NCBI GenBank assembly: GCA_050084985.1
Contig: JBITNC010000002.1
Span: 21,328,001-21,392,000 of the forward strand
Length of the DNA: 64,000 bases
From: Nageia nagi
Taxonomy: Eukaryota > Pinophyta
Direction of reading: 5' to 3'
In this document: in pieces, positions 12,000 through 23,900 of the stretch
Numbering within the stretch: the stretch's first letter is position 1
Layout: the number at the start of each line of letters is the position of its first letter
Translations under genes and position numbers: made by a program
The notes under the pieces: model-generated
Databases searched by the model: none
Told to the model about the DNA's origin: nothing
What the model saw: the letters and a program-made list of their open reading frames with translations, nothing else

Positions 12000-13411
12000 A
12001 AAGGACTCCATATGATCATTTGAAGATAACATCTTCTAATATTGTGTAATAGGAAGCCTTTTTCTTAAAAGTCCATTTTTTTCTTACAAACAAGTTAGTA
12101 GGTGTGGTATTCCACTTCAAATACTCATGCAATTATTTGTACCACAATTCACGTGGCTCAATAATGATCTCATTAATTGAATCCAAAGGTAAACTCTAAG
12201 GTAAAGGTGCCTTAAGGGTAAACTCCTTCAAAGTCACTATCTTTACATATTGAATGTGTTGATGAGGATTAGGTGGAATAAGTAGCCCTAAGGATGCCAT
12301 GGTATTAGAAAATCTATTATATGATCAAGAGATTACCTTGGTTTTATATTATTTGAACCATTTGAGTAACCTCAATACCATATCTTGATAAATCTTGAGA
12401 AGCTCATTATGATACTGGTATATTCCCATAATATGATCAACAACCAATTGACAGTCTCCATAGATGAGAAGTCATTCAAAATTTAACTCAATGGATACCT
12501 TAATTCCCAATATCAATGCCTCATACTCTATGCTATTATTTATGCATGAAAAATCAAGTTTAAAAGAGTAATAAATAGGGACTCCTTAGGGGGTAAAGAA
12601 GATAGTTCCAACCTTGTCCCCTTATTCACATCTTGATCCATTAAAGTACATAGTAATATCATAGTCCTATTAAGTATCCACTACTTCCTCTATCTCATTA
12701 ATCCTGAACATGTCCTTGTTAGGGAGGGTGATCTCAAGGGGAGTAGTATCCTAAATGGGTAACTTAGCCAACTAATTTGATATGACCTAACCTTTGATTA
12801 ACTTTTAGCTAATGAAAACTAAGTCAAACTCTAATAAGAACATGGTCTATTTGGTAGTGCACTTATTATGATGTGCTTTTTTCATCATATACTTTAATGG
12901 ATTTTCTCTATAAATCACATAATTGATATGATTTAACATTTAGTATCTGAGTTTCTTAGCTACAAATACTACTACTAGGAAAACCTTCTAGATGTAAACA
13001 TACCTAAGCTCATAATCGATAAGTGTATGACTAAGGTAATAAATGATTTGCTCCATTTCTTACTTGTTCTTATGGGATAAAATGACTCCTCATGTGAAAT
13101 TAGTAGATAAAAGGTATAAATAGGATGGGACATTATTTTTTAGAAGAATAAGGACTAGAGGATTAAGCAGATATTATTTGATATCATCAAAATCTCATTG
13201 AAAACTCTCACTCCACTTGAAATATACACCCTTCTTAAAGAAATCATTAGAAGGTTAACACTTATCTAATAAATTAGCTATGAATTACCTAATGTATTGA
13301 AACTTACCTTGAATACTTCTCAAGGACTTGACATCTAAGGTGAAGGTATGCTACTGATAGCAGTTACTTTCTTAGGATCAACCACTATACCTCTTTTGGA
13401 CATAATGAACC
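12000..13411 (-). pseudogene. Tat RT thumb, RNase H and archaeal-type RNase H
   Basis: Reading downward, 13411-13300 is the end of RT (MSKRGIVVDPKKVTAI, LRSIQGKFQYIR, FIANLLDKC). The tethered RNase H runs through about 13260-12790 (YYLSHTLIDYELRY, PLKYMMKKAHH, LLEFDLVFI). At 12640-12370 is a second RNase H with YEALILGIKVSIELNFE and YGDCQLVVDHI. The second RNase H is a hallmark of Tat elements. The frame survives over long stretches but carries many TAG/TAA stops. The RT upstream of 13411 is displaced by the insertion at 13412-15501. Confidence 0.8.
13407..13411. repeat. Target site duplication GAACC, lower copy
   Basis: Identical to 15502-15506 on the far side of the insertion. Removing the insertion and one copy rejoins RT at the expected LGF-(I)MSKRG position. 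Confidence 0.7.
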
Positions 13412-15501
13412 TATTATTTTTACAAAATAACACTCTAAGTGCTAATATTCTTTCATTCATTTTTCCCCATAAATAAAACTCTTTCTATATTTCCCATTTC
13501 TTATTTCCCTTTCTTTCAATTGTAAATACTTGTGCAAAATTTATTCCTGTGTCTACATTATATATATGTAATCTTTGTCTCAAGAGTCTTTATATATGCA
13601 CTTAACTAGGGCTTGGTTTTATTTAAGGTATTTCTAAATTATGTTTATATTATTGGATCATAGTAGGTAATTTCGGGATGTATTCATATTACCAAGTCAT
13701 AGTCACCCCCCATTTTGTTATAAGGTGGGTGTTGTTTGTACATAGTTGTCCAAGTGAAGTTGTATAAAGTAATTCCAAGAAATATTGTATACAGTGTATG
13801 TTTTTCTAATTCATTCTTGAGAAGTATTATATAGATTCATGTCCAACATTTTTCAAGGTCTAGTTCAGGTATTATTATACATAGTCTATTCATCTAGGCC
13901 CTATCTTGAGTCTACTTATTTATGTTTAAGTTTATATAGTATAATACTTATTATTTTCAAGCCCTATTGTACATAATAGATAGGTTAAGTCAATTACAAT
14001 ACCTATTACAAGTATAATTACTTAATTTTTTATCTAGAAAAGTTTAGGAGTTAATTTTTGGTCCTTATTGTACATAGTTGTTAGTTAAGTCATGTAAAAG
14101 GTTTTATCCTAAGAGTCAAGTCAATTAGGGCTCATGAAAATCCAATAGTGACAGTATACTTATTTATGGAAATTAGTGGGCTATATATAGCTAACTCAAT
14201 AATATATCTTGATAGTTCATCACGATAGGCGATATTCATAATTCCATATTCAACAAACCTCACTAGTATTGAGTGATGACATCACAATTTTTGGGAAAAA
14301 TTAGTGGGCATTAGATAGGATTCATGGTGGGAGATGTTAATAATTTCATATTTAATAAAACCTAACAATTTTGAGTGATTATTTTATACTTTTTTGTATA
14401 AATAGATAGGTGATAAGCACCTCATGTTTTGACAATACCCATCAATGTTCAACAAGACAAACTGAGGTGTAACAAGATTTGCCAGGAGTGAGTAAAGACT
14501 ATAAGATTATGTGAACACTTGAATCCACTTAATCAAGAAGATATGACCCTTGGTAATATATCCACATGTTTATTGTGACTCATTTCCACATGGAAGTAGT
14601 AGTTCAGTTAGGTTTGAAAGGTTACATCTTCCTTCACCCTTACCGTATTCAACACTAGAATTGATGATATATACATTTAATGGTTGTAGAGAATTAGGTG
14701 GCCATTGAATACATAGATAGCCTAATTGTACATACAAAGATGGTGGACCATACCTCATAAATGTAAAAGCAATTATAGATGAATCATGGTCAAAGACATA
14801 ATTGATCAATTATGATTGGATAGGTATGAGATTAAAGATCTACAAACTTTGAGAATCAATGCTGCATATGGACCATGCTTCTTAATTATTTGTAGTTGAA
14901 CAATATTTTATAAATACTATAAATATTTAATTGTATTTATATTTTAAGGTATTTTTAATCATTAATGGTGTACAACCACTCATTTTATAAATGTAACATT
15001 ATAAATAGTGGACTCTTTGATCCAAATAGTCAAATATTTTAGCAAAGTTGCCAAGTGTAAGCACTATTTTAATGTATGTATTTGTCATAAGCTTTATGTA
15101 TTTTCCTTTTCTATTATGTTGTTATTTTTCAATTGTTGTATGAAGCTTTTTATTCTAAGTTTTGATTTGTATGCAATGTGAGATCCCAAGAGTGAGGTAT
15201 TGATCTATTCTTATTTTGGTATTGATTACTCCTATGCAATATACACTATCTAATTCCTTTTTATTAGTAGTTTAGGTTTTATCTCCTTCATATAACTCTT
15301 GACCTCTTTTTATTTTTCCTATTACCTTACCCTTTTTTATCTCTTTCCTACTACTTTCAACCTCTTTCATAGATAGGAACCAACCTATAACCTAGAGATT
15401 TAGCAGAGGACCCCATGAGCATACTATCCCATCACCTTATTCTCAATCAAAAACCCTATTATTATCACCAAAATCTTATCATTTCATTTTCCTAATCAAT
15501 A
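13412..15501. mobile_element. 2.09-kb insertion in RT, probably an old solo LTR
   Basis: It splits the RT reading frame and is flanked by the direct repeat GAACC (13407-13411 and 15502-15506). Its ends, TATTATTT and CAATCAATA, look like TG...CA termini changed by transitions. At 15340-15395 it shares a diverged block (tatctctttcct..tactt, then ataggaacc) with the solo LTR at 22543 and the LTR end at 6776-6935, at a similar distance from the terminus. No coding sequence is seen within it, which fits a solo LTR. Confidence 0.6.
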
Positions 15502-16260
15502 GAACCCTAAGTGATTTCTTTATGTGACATCAAAAACACATTTCTTGGGATTCAATCTAATATTGTGTTTGATCAATCTCTCAAATACTTTCTGTAACAC
15601 TTCCTAATGTTGATCTTTGGTTCTATACTTAGCCAAAAAATCATCTACATAGTCCTATAAAATATTGTGCATCATTTCATGAAACACATAAGCCATAGTA
15701 TCTTGATATACAACATTAATATTCTTTAGTCCAAATCACATGATGTCATAATAGAAAGTCCCCCATGGTGTAGTATATGCAATCTTGTATTCATCCTGAG
15801 GAACAAACTAAATATGATTATAACTTGAGAAACCTCCATAAGAGATAAAATCTTGTATCCTATCATGTTATCAACCAAGGTGTCAATGTTGGGTAAAGGA
15901 AAATCATCCTTAGGATATGTTGTATTGAGATCCCTAAAGTTTATGCATACATTAATATGACCCTCATGCTTTCCAACAAGAACCATGTTAGACACCCATT
16001 ATGGGTAATATATAAGAAAAATTAATTTGGAATCTAAGAGCTTTTGAATATCATATTTGATCTTAAGTGAATGAGATGGGTTTACCTTTTTGGGCTTCTT
16101 CTTAATTGGCTTAGCATTTGGATGATTGATAATATTATAGACTATAATGTTGAGATCCATTCCAAGAATATCTTGATACCCAAAGGCAAAGATCTTGTCA
16201 CACCTCTTAAGTATTTTTATGACTTTATATCTTTCTAAATCATCTAAAACATCCCCCAAG
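15502..16260 (-). pseudogene. Tat reverse transcriptase, N-terminal and palm
   Basis: At 16259-15999 is the N-terminal region (KRCDKIFAFGYQDILGMD, NHPNAKPIKKKPKKVNPSHS). In the same frame after one TAA comes 15995-15726 with WVSNMVLVGKHEG, CINFRDLNTTYPKDDFPLP and NIDTLVDNMIGYKILS. At 15720-15510 are FGLKNINVVYQDTMAYV, the catalytic YVDDFLAKYRTKDQH box, and LIKHNIRLNPKKCVF. The active-site YVDD is retained, while the first catalytic Asp region is decayed. The RT continues at 13411 beyond the insertion. The family copies element RNA into cDNA; this copy is dead. Confidence 0.85.
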
Positions 16261-16339
16261 TAGACTATCTTTGGATTAGTGGAGTGCTATTTGATATCTA
16301 TCTCAACCAACTTGCACAATTACCTATGATACCCTTCCT

Positions 16340-17460
16340 CTAGCTATTTGAAAATGAGAAGGTATGTGTAATCATCCTTGTCCAAACTATTGATGAAGGA
16401 AGTTGGAATTGATGAATCAAATTCATCAAGGAATCATAAGGAAAATATGCATCACTCAAGATAAAACAAGGATGTAATAAATGAGAAGAGAAATCTAAGG
16501 ATAAAAGATTGATAGAATTTTGTGAGTTATAATCCATGAGAGGGATAGAGAATGATGAACCATCAAGAAAATATAGAGAAACATCAAAGGTAAGGTCACA
16601 TGAAAGTTCATAGAAGAAATCATTCAGGATGGAACACTCAGAGACATTAATACTAGCTGGATAAAAACATAGTTTGATATCATGCTTTTGATTATGTTGC
16701 ACCTTCCCTAGAAGATTAATATGTGCAAATTATTCTTTTATAATTTTAATATTAGGTCCATGAGACCCTAGATTGCATTTATCTCATTCATATTGGAAAG
16801 GAACCATAAAATCATGATCTTGTCCCTACTTGAATTTGCTTAGGCCATATCCCTACCATTTCTATTTAGCAAAGAGGTTACACACTACGTCAAGATATGA
16901 TAAGTATTCAATTTTAGCATAAAATTTCTCCTTAATACAATGTTAATGGGAATGTCCTAGGGTAATTCTATACCTATGTAAATAAAGAAAGATTGGTTAA
17001 CAAAATAGCTTATGCAATGATAGAGTCGAGAGCAAGTGGGGATTATTGAGGTCTTCCCAAGTATCTTATAGAAGGAATATTAAAAAGAACATTATTTATA
17101 CAATATTCCCCCTTTTTGAGATATTCATACTTAATGATATTTAATGATGGTGAAATTAAAAATATTGATAAGCTATTGATCAGGATGATTGGGACCAACC
17201 TAAGAGGAAGAGGGTTCATATTCCTAAAGTGGATCATATGTAAGACATGATGAATATGATTGGAACTAATTGGGAGTAGGAACTTGATGATATAATGCTT
17301 GGTCATTCCCATGTATGGGCATGTATGAGGCTTGATGGCTAGAAGAAGAATGCATTGAGTCCTCATGAGATTTACCACTATGATGTACAAACGGATCTAC
17401 ATCGAATGGAGATGATGATGATGGTTGCAAAGAAGAAGATGATTGAACTATCATAAAATT
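16340..17460 (-). pseudogene. Tat gag C-terminus / protease region
   Basis: Two overlapping open stretches, at 17454-17266 (Ser/His-rich, HSSGKSHEDSMHSSSSHQ) and at 16702-16340 (KLCFYPASINVSECSIL, YELSCDLTFDVSLYFLDG). They lie between gag and RT in the element's sense. The position argues for the gag-protease linker. I do not see a convincing DTG/DSG protease motif. Confidence 0.5.
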
Positions 17461-18950
17461 TAAAGATGGGGGTTATTGACTTCTATATATGAGGATAATC
17501 ATTTACAATAATAGTGAATGGAAAAATATTCCCACATGACATCTAAGGTCACTCATGAGTGAAAGTGAAGTTGTAGTGATTAAAGAGCTTTGGATCACCT
17601 ATAATATAATACATCATTTTGTTATGTAAGTATTTCAAACATATTTTTAAAGTAGATAGAACTAATTCCATATATTTAATTAATGGTTGACATAAGAGCA
17701 AGTTATATTGCATATCACCCTTGACCACATTATCATTAATTATTATTTATCTTACTCCAACCGTGATTGGAAGAATTATTATGCCCATATTTTTTTCCAA
17801 GGTGTTATTAAATGCCCTAATAGTTTGAGTGGGAGCATAAGAAAATATAATAAGAATATTAAGTCTCTCAAGTGCTACAAAATATATAACATTGATCATT
17901 GATACATTATTTACAAGCACTCTTTCGATGGATAATAATTCACATAAGCTACAATATATAAGGCAAGATGATTTGGCTTATCAAATGTGGAATGTTGAAT
18001 ATCATCCTTATAAAAGGCAATCCCTTATCTATAGCTATAAAATCTCCAAAATAATTTGGATTTTCATCATCTAACTCAATTTTATTTAGGATGTTGTTCA
18101 AATCATTCTTATATTTGGGAGATTATTGAAATAATCCCCTTAGGTAAATATTTATATATGTGGACCTAATTTGTTTCTCCAATTGAGTTTGCATAGTCAC
18201 TAGAATCCTTGGAGGCTATGTCTAAATATGAACTTTAGTCTAAGGAAAAGTTTTTTGAATTTGTGCCTCCTTAGGAGGAGGAGAGGGTTCATGATCCTAA
18301 ACTCTACATGTTCTTGTTTTCATATTCACCATGTTGATTTCATGAACCTCTACTATCTGATATGTTGGGGGTAGTTCTATGAATTCCATAAACTCGTAGT
18401 CTAGGGTGATAACAATGCATCCTATAAAGGGAAAATTTGACTCTATATCATTGAAACCCATAAAATCATTGGACTACCTAAGGGTTTAGTCATGATTAAC
18501 CTATTTTGTTACCTTTGATAATATATGGTTGGTGTTGTTACTATGCCTAGGTAATGGATCCTAGAAAATTCCTAAGTTTTTATTGGGTTGGGCTACTAGT
18601 TTCTGCATAGATACATATCCATTATTTATAAACCTCTATATATCATTTGTTAATTAATTAATTTATTTTTTTCATGTCCTTTTTACTGATGATAAATGCA
18701 ATACTTGTTATCTTTGTTCTAAGTTGGGTTTTCCCAATTTGGATCTTCTAGTTTAATTTCAAGGAGATGGACCAATTGTGCCTCTAAGAGTTTCTTCAAA
18801 ACATCCTCAATATCATCATCCAAAGGATTCTAAGGATTATTTATCCCTTACTATCAAGATTTCCTAGGCCTATAATTATCTTATTGATTACCCTAATCAG
18901 TATTTTACCTAGACCTTTCCTATTCCTAGGGTTGTAAAGGTGGATTGGCC
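17461..18950 (-). other. Tat gag-pro interval, decayed
   Basis: No reading frame longer than about 60 codons looks real. By position this is the middle of gag; a proline/glutamine-rich composition is hinted near 18250-18960. No other feature seen. Confidence 0.35.
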
Positions 18951-19520
18951 CTATGATACCATGGCAAGGCTAATTGAACCATTGGTTGTGTTTGTTGAAC
19001 ATCATGTGATACCTATATTATTATACTCCTTTTTCCTTAGTTTTATCTCCCTATCCTAGACATTAGCCTCTTCTATTAACTTAACCTAAGATAGAGCATT
19101 CTCAAAGGTGCGATGTTGTTGAATCCTAAGAATAGGAGAAATTGGGATATTAAAACTCCTAGAAAATAACTTAACCAACTCATCTTGAGGGAGTGTGTAA
19201 GACATATATATAACTACAATCCTCTATGTACACAAATAATATGACATTGATTCATTGTAAAACTATGATAAATATCCAAGATCTCTGATAGATACCCTCT
19301 TGCAAATATTTATGGTAAAGTGATTAAGGAATTTATTGGCCAACTACTTAAACAAATAGGTTTTATGTTGTGTGAGGTTGTTATACTAATTTAATGCTTT
19401 CCCAATAAGCATCATTAAAAAATTCCTAAGCATAAGCACATCATTGCTACTAATGATATAGCAAGAGCACTTGAACTATCTAAGATACTCTCTAGGGTAT
19501 TCCTTTCCTCTAAACTTATC
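18950..19520 (-). pseudogene. Tat gag (capsid-like) remnant
   Basis: The minus strand shows the usual gag core: a LANKFLNHFTINICKR-type helix near 19330, VSIRDLGYLS, NESMSYYLCT, and then YTLPQDELVKLFSRSF and IQQHRTFENALS near 19200-19090. In-frame stops sit mostly at Gln positions (TAG for CAG). The family protein packages element RNA. It lies upstream of the protease region, as expected. Confidence 0.7.
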
Positions 19521-20057
19521 TTATATTCATTTGGATGATTATAAGCCATTTGGATTACCAAAATGCACTTAAAGATAAAATTTAAAAACCAAAAATAAAT
19601 GCTGAAATTAAAAATCATGTGATAAGGGTGAAGATGTGTCTTATGAAAAGGACACCCAGTGTTATAAACCAAAACAAATAGAGGCTATTTTCACTAATAC
19701 AAGTTTGCAACTAAGTGCAAAATAAGTTGAAAAGAAAACCTTCAAAATAATGCAGATGGAATCATTCTAATTTGGGATGACTAAAGGATTGCCTAAGAAA
19801 TCGATAGGTCATCCTACAAGAGAGAAATTTACAATCAAGGTCAATTTGTAGTTGAAAAATTTGATTTATACTTAAAATAGGCCTTTAAGGATTTTAGATT
19901 AGGTTCTAACCCAGCCTAGTAGGTTATCCTATAAATTTTAGTGAAAATAAATCATAGGAACTCTCCAAAATGATGGAAACATACACAATTTAAAGTTCAC
20001 AAAAATAAGGTAGAAAGGCTTAAAACATTCTCTTTTTCTTGTGATCCTAGGACTAGT
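19521..20057 (-). other. Tat 5' leader and gag start
   Basis: AT-rich sequence between the PBS-like site and the recognisable gag core; no start codon can be assigned and no further feature is visible. Confidence 0.35.
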
Positions 20058-20069
20058 AGGATCCCACCA
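20058..20069 (-). other. Primer-binding-site-like sequence of the Tat element
   Basis: Directly inside the 5' LTR the minus strand reads TGGTGGGATC immediately after the LTR terminal CA. TGG at this place is the usual start of a PBS (complement of tRNA CCA). I cannot name the tRNA. Confidence 0.5.
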
Positions 20070-21243
20070 TGATTGCCATTTTTAAATACTTCAAAACCCT
20101 TGTACCTTAACCACTATAAACACCTATGAATGATTTTAAGGATCTTGATACATTTGCATCTAGTTTTCCTATATGAGTTGTGATAAATTTACAAAGATAA
20201 GGTTTATAATATGTCCTTTAAAGTTCAATACTGTAAGAAGCTATCATGACCTTAAAGGAAATAGAAAATGTTATAGGAGGCTTCAAATCACAAATATTTG
20301 GGACCATGTGACCATTTAAGTGGGGTGAAACCCCAACTCTACAAGATTGTAAGCCTCCTTTATCCTTAATCAAAAGGATACTAGAAATAAATTATATACC
20401 TATTGTCCAAGTATTATACTCAAGCATGGACTATAGACAAATCCTAGGTGAGCAAACTTGGTAATGATATGTGACAATAATGATAATATATGATAAAGAA
20501 TATTCAAGATCTAAGTATGTGTAAATCATTTCCAAAGTGATAAGATGATGCAAACAATAAGGAATACAAGACTAATAAAGATAGGTCTAAGGCCACAAAG
20601 ACTAATTAAACAACAAACAAGCCTCAAACCTTAAGTTTTATATGTTAAATGTCAAACCCTCAATTGAAACCCATGGTATGAAATCTATCCTAGTTATGCC
20701 TATATTATAAATGAATGATAAATACACAATATATTATAGAAAATAAGTATTCAATATAGATTTATTTAATATCTAAACTTGAAATAACTTATGAAATAAA
20801 ATATCAATATCATAAGCTATTTAATCAATCAAAAGATACCTCAATCAATAAAGTATGAAGAAGTAATCCTAATGCATAAATATGGGGTCTCAAAGCTTGA
20901 TGTACCCTTGAAGATGATGTCACAAACTCAAAATTATGTGTAGATAAGTATAGTAATTGTAGAGATCATAAAAAGTGTGTCTAACCTTGAAAAATGATCC
21001 TTAATTACCTTTTATAAACATCAAAGAGGATATTCCAAATGATTGGTTGACCTATAGGATCATCCAAATGATTAACCAATCATTCAAATGATTGGAACCA
21101 AAGTGTTAGAAATGAAAAAAAGGACATTGATTGAACCTATCAAGAACATTTCATAACATGTTATATAAACATGATAGTATGTATATCATAGATATTAGTA
21201 AAACACCACTAGCAAGGTAAAATACAATTTTAGGGTATTTACA
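20070..21243 (-). repeat. 5' LTR of the Tat element
   Basis: About 1.17 kb. On the minus strand it begins TGTAAATACCC at 21243 and ends GGCAATCA at 20070, with intact TG...CA. It is homologous along its whole length to 1233-2395, with substantial divergence, so the insertion is old. Confidence 0.8.
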
Positions 21244-21249
21244 CCATCC

Positions 21250-21480
21250 ATTAAGGAATTAGCTTCAAACGTATTAGATATATTGGAGGAAGAATCTATA
21301 TTGCAAAAGAAACTCTAAACCACATGAAGGGGACAATAAGAAATCTTATCAGTTGGGTTGAGAGGATAGATACCCAAAAAGGCCAAATGGGATTATAAAG
21401 ATAAGGTGGGGGAATTATTTCCTCATTTGATTAGGTACTAAATGCTTATGGGACCAAATGCCTACCCATTGAAGAGGTAT
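21250..21480 (+). pseudogene. Gypsy A pol C-terminus, chromodomain-like
   Basis: Plus-strand translation reads LASNVLDILEEES, then QKKL, a TT-RGQ stretch, KKAKWDYKDKVGELFPHLI. This is the tail of gypsy polyproteins that follows the integrase, with an RTTRRG-type strand and a W-x(6-10)-FPHL end. It continues the fragment that stops at about 1215 and so shows that the Tat element inserted into gypsy A. Confidence 0.7.
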
Positions 21481-22374
21481 AAACCAAAGATTGAATTGTG
21501 AGTGTGGATTTTACTAGAAATCCTCATGATCAAATTTGACCTTATTTGATGTATATTTGGTGTAATTTTATATTTTCTAGCTTTGTTGCAAGTTTTCATG
21601 TGTTATAAGGGTGTTTGGTGCTCTTTTTCAAGATCTAAGACTCTATTTCTAATGTCACATATTTTCATAATATAATAAATGCATTATCATTTTCCAATAT
21701 ATTTATCACTAATATCATCATATTTACAGTATGCAATTTAGTATTGAAGTGTTTATTAGGGTTATCATCTCTTATATTAACATCATCATCTTCGTACTGT
21801 GGCATTCAATCTTAAACTGTTTATCAGGGTGTGGCATCTCTTGTATTGATGTCATCATCTATGTGGAATGGCATTTAGTGTTAAATTATTTTTAAGGTGT
21901 GGCATCTCTTGTGTTGACATCATATTTTTGGTATGATGTTCATCATTGAAGTTTTTATTAGAATGTGACATTTCTTATGCTAACATCATCATCTTCATGA
22001 GATGATATTTAGTGGTTTAAGCTTATCAAGGTGTGGAATAGATATTGCTAACATCATAAGATTTGTAGTACGATATTTAGTGGTTAAGGCTTGCTAGAGT
22101 GCAGCATATTAAATGTTGATATCACCAATTCATAATGTAGTATCATTTTTATTGACTTAGTTTTGCAAATCATGACATGATAATATGATTAAAGGACCAG
22201 CTTTAGTTTTAACGATATGACTATTATTGATATTCATCTAGAATCATTTTAGTGACCTAACATAGGCCAAAGGGAGAGTTGAAGAGGTTAGAGAAGTGGA
22301 AATGTTTGGGGAGGAAGTTGAAATGATGAAGGGAAATATAGGGGGTATCCATTTTAATTATTAAAAAATTTAAA
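21481..22374 (+). repeat. Gypsy A 3' region with a 68-bp minisatellite
   Basis: Non-coding. From about 21690 to 22140 there are about six diverged units of about 68 bp, each with GTGTGGCATCTCTTG-like and GATGTCATCATC-like blocks; unit starts lie near 21760, 21829, 21897, 21963, 22031 and 22099. The rest, including 22141-22374, shows no feature. Gypsy A's own LTR boundary was not found. Confidence 0.6.
22370..22374. repeat. Target site duplication TTAAA, left
   Basis: Identical to 42971-42975, directly outside the two LTR ends of the giant-LTR element 20.6 kb apart. Confidence 0.75.
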
Positions 22375-22498
22375 TGTAATTCTATCCCACTATACTAAAC
22401 CTTAAAATTTTAGACCTATTTTTTTTATAAATAAATCCTATGTGAGGTTCATTATCCATGAAACCTATATCCTAAATTATTGATACACTTTAATTCCT

Positions 22499-22500
22499 TA

Positions 22501-22534
<34 letters not shown>

Positions 22535-22542
22535 TATATATA
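22499..22542. repeat. AT dinucleotide microsatellite
   Basis: An (AT)n run with one phase change, directly before the solo LTR. Copy B has only a short AT stretch at the matching site near 33285. Confidence 0.85.
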
Positions 22543-23106
22543 TGTTGATTGAGATTGTGTAATATGTGCGCCTGGAACAATCTTAACCAAAGTAGTTCAC
22601 GAACAGACTGTAGGACGCAGCCTGATCTCCGGAGAAGGCCGGTTCCTTATCCATTGGGTAGAGAAAAAGTAACAGGAAAGAGATAAAAAGAGTAGGGAGC
22701 GAGAGATTCAAGCAAAAGGATAGGGTAACAAGAAAGGAAGTAAAAGGATAGGGTAACGAGAGAGAAAGCAAAGGGGTAGATCACTAGTTCAGCGCGGGCT
22801 TTCGCAGTGTGCAAAACCTTGGCCTAAATCTAGTGTCGCAGCCACAGAACAAGTTCTCACTCTCTGAATAGCTCCCCAGCTTCTACTCTACCATGTAGCA
22901 GACACAGTTATACTAGCAACCCGCAACTATTACTCAGGAAACAAGCTAAGCTGCCACAATGTAACCAAATTAAGAATAACAATTACGAGTGCTAGACAAG
23001 AAAGGTCAAGATGGTTTCATAGTACCGGACTGAAGCTACAGGTCTTCGAGAACAAATGAAAAGGGCAATACTAGGCTTCCGACCCTAGTTTCTCTTTATT
23101 TTCATA

Positions 23107-23114
23107 TATTTATA
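23107..23114 (-). promoter_or_regulatory. TATA box of the solo LTR
   Basis: The minus strand reads TATAAATA, a consensus plant TATA box, about 300-800 bp downstream (in minus sense) of the TGACGTCA array. This placement gives a U3 of about 850 bp. Confidence 0.55.
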
Positions 23115-23399
23115 CTGTGTTAATAACAGTTACAAAATTACAGAATAGAAACGTTTACAAAACGGCCGCAAGATTCTGGCCTTCTTGAACTGATATCACC
23201 TACATATGACACTTGGCCGGTTGTTACAAAATTGGGCAGATCGCCGACGATTCGGTTCCCTGATGATTGTGCTCAGGCATCTTGCAGACTTACTCTCTTT
23301 CAGGATTTCTTAATTCTATGGCTCAGGCTCTTCAATCTTTCTTTGCGGGCCTATTTTCCTCCGGGACTCAGTTTCATTCACCAATATTGATCTTGTTTC

Positions 23400-23900
23400 T
23401 TTCCCCTTCGCCTGACGTCAGCCTTGAATCTCCGGACTTCTTCATTCACTGGCTCCGGACACTAAATTGCTCCTTGATGATGTCATCCATTCCGGGCTCC
23501 GGTTTGATTTATGAATGTCAACTTTATATCTTCTTGTGACGTCATTTCCGGACTTCCGAAACGCTTCGCCTGTGACGTCATCTTTCTTTCCTCCGGAATG
23601 TTTTCCTTTATGGCTCCGGATACTAAGTCGCTACCTGCTGACGTCATCTCCTCCGGACTCCGGTTCCATTCAAAATGTGAACATTGTTTCCCCGTGACGT
23701 CATTATTTCATTTCTCCGGAATGCTTTGTTTCCCGGAGAACTTATGCTGACTTTATCTTTTCCGGAACTTGGTTTTCACCCCAAAAAATAATCATCTTAT
23801 CCTCCGCACGTCTCCACTTTATTCCGGAAAACTTTACTCTGACTCCGGGCTGCTTTATCTGCTCCGGAAAAAACTCCCGGAGATCTTCGAATGAATCCGT
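23400..23900 (-). promoter_or_regulatory. Array of TGACGTCA and TCCGGA palindromes in the LTR U3
   Basis: TGACGTCA occurs intact five times, near 23413, 23538, 23573, 23639 and 23695. A degenerate TGATGTCA lies near 23478. They are 34-125 bp apart and alternate with about a dozen CTCCGGA/TTCCGGA palindromes. TGACG/ACGT palindromes are known binding sites of plant bZIP factors (TGA and G/C-box classes), so the array looks like an enhancer; actual binding is inferred. Confidence 0.6.

Larger units (their letters stand above)
1233..21243 (-). mobile_element. Tat-lineage Ty3/gypsy retrotransposon, about 20 kb, degenerate
   Basis: The order on the minus strand is: 5' LTR (20070-21243), PBS-like site, gag, protease region, RT, RNase H, archaeal-type RNase H, integrase, long 3' region with an antisense ORF, PPT, 3' LTR (1233-2395). 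A second RNase H between RNase H and integrase, a long 3' region and an antisense extra ORF are known features of the Tat lineage (Ogre, Retand and Grande relatives). It inserted into gypsy A, whose coding sequence resumes directly after the upper LTR. A clean target duplication is not visible; the LTR ends have mutated. It carries one clear nested insertion (13412-15501) and one LTR inside its antisense ORF. Confidence 0.8.
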
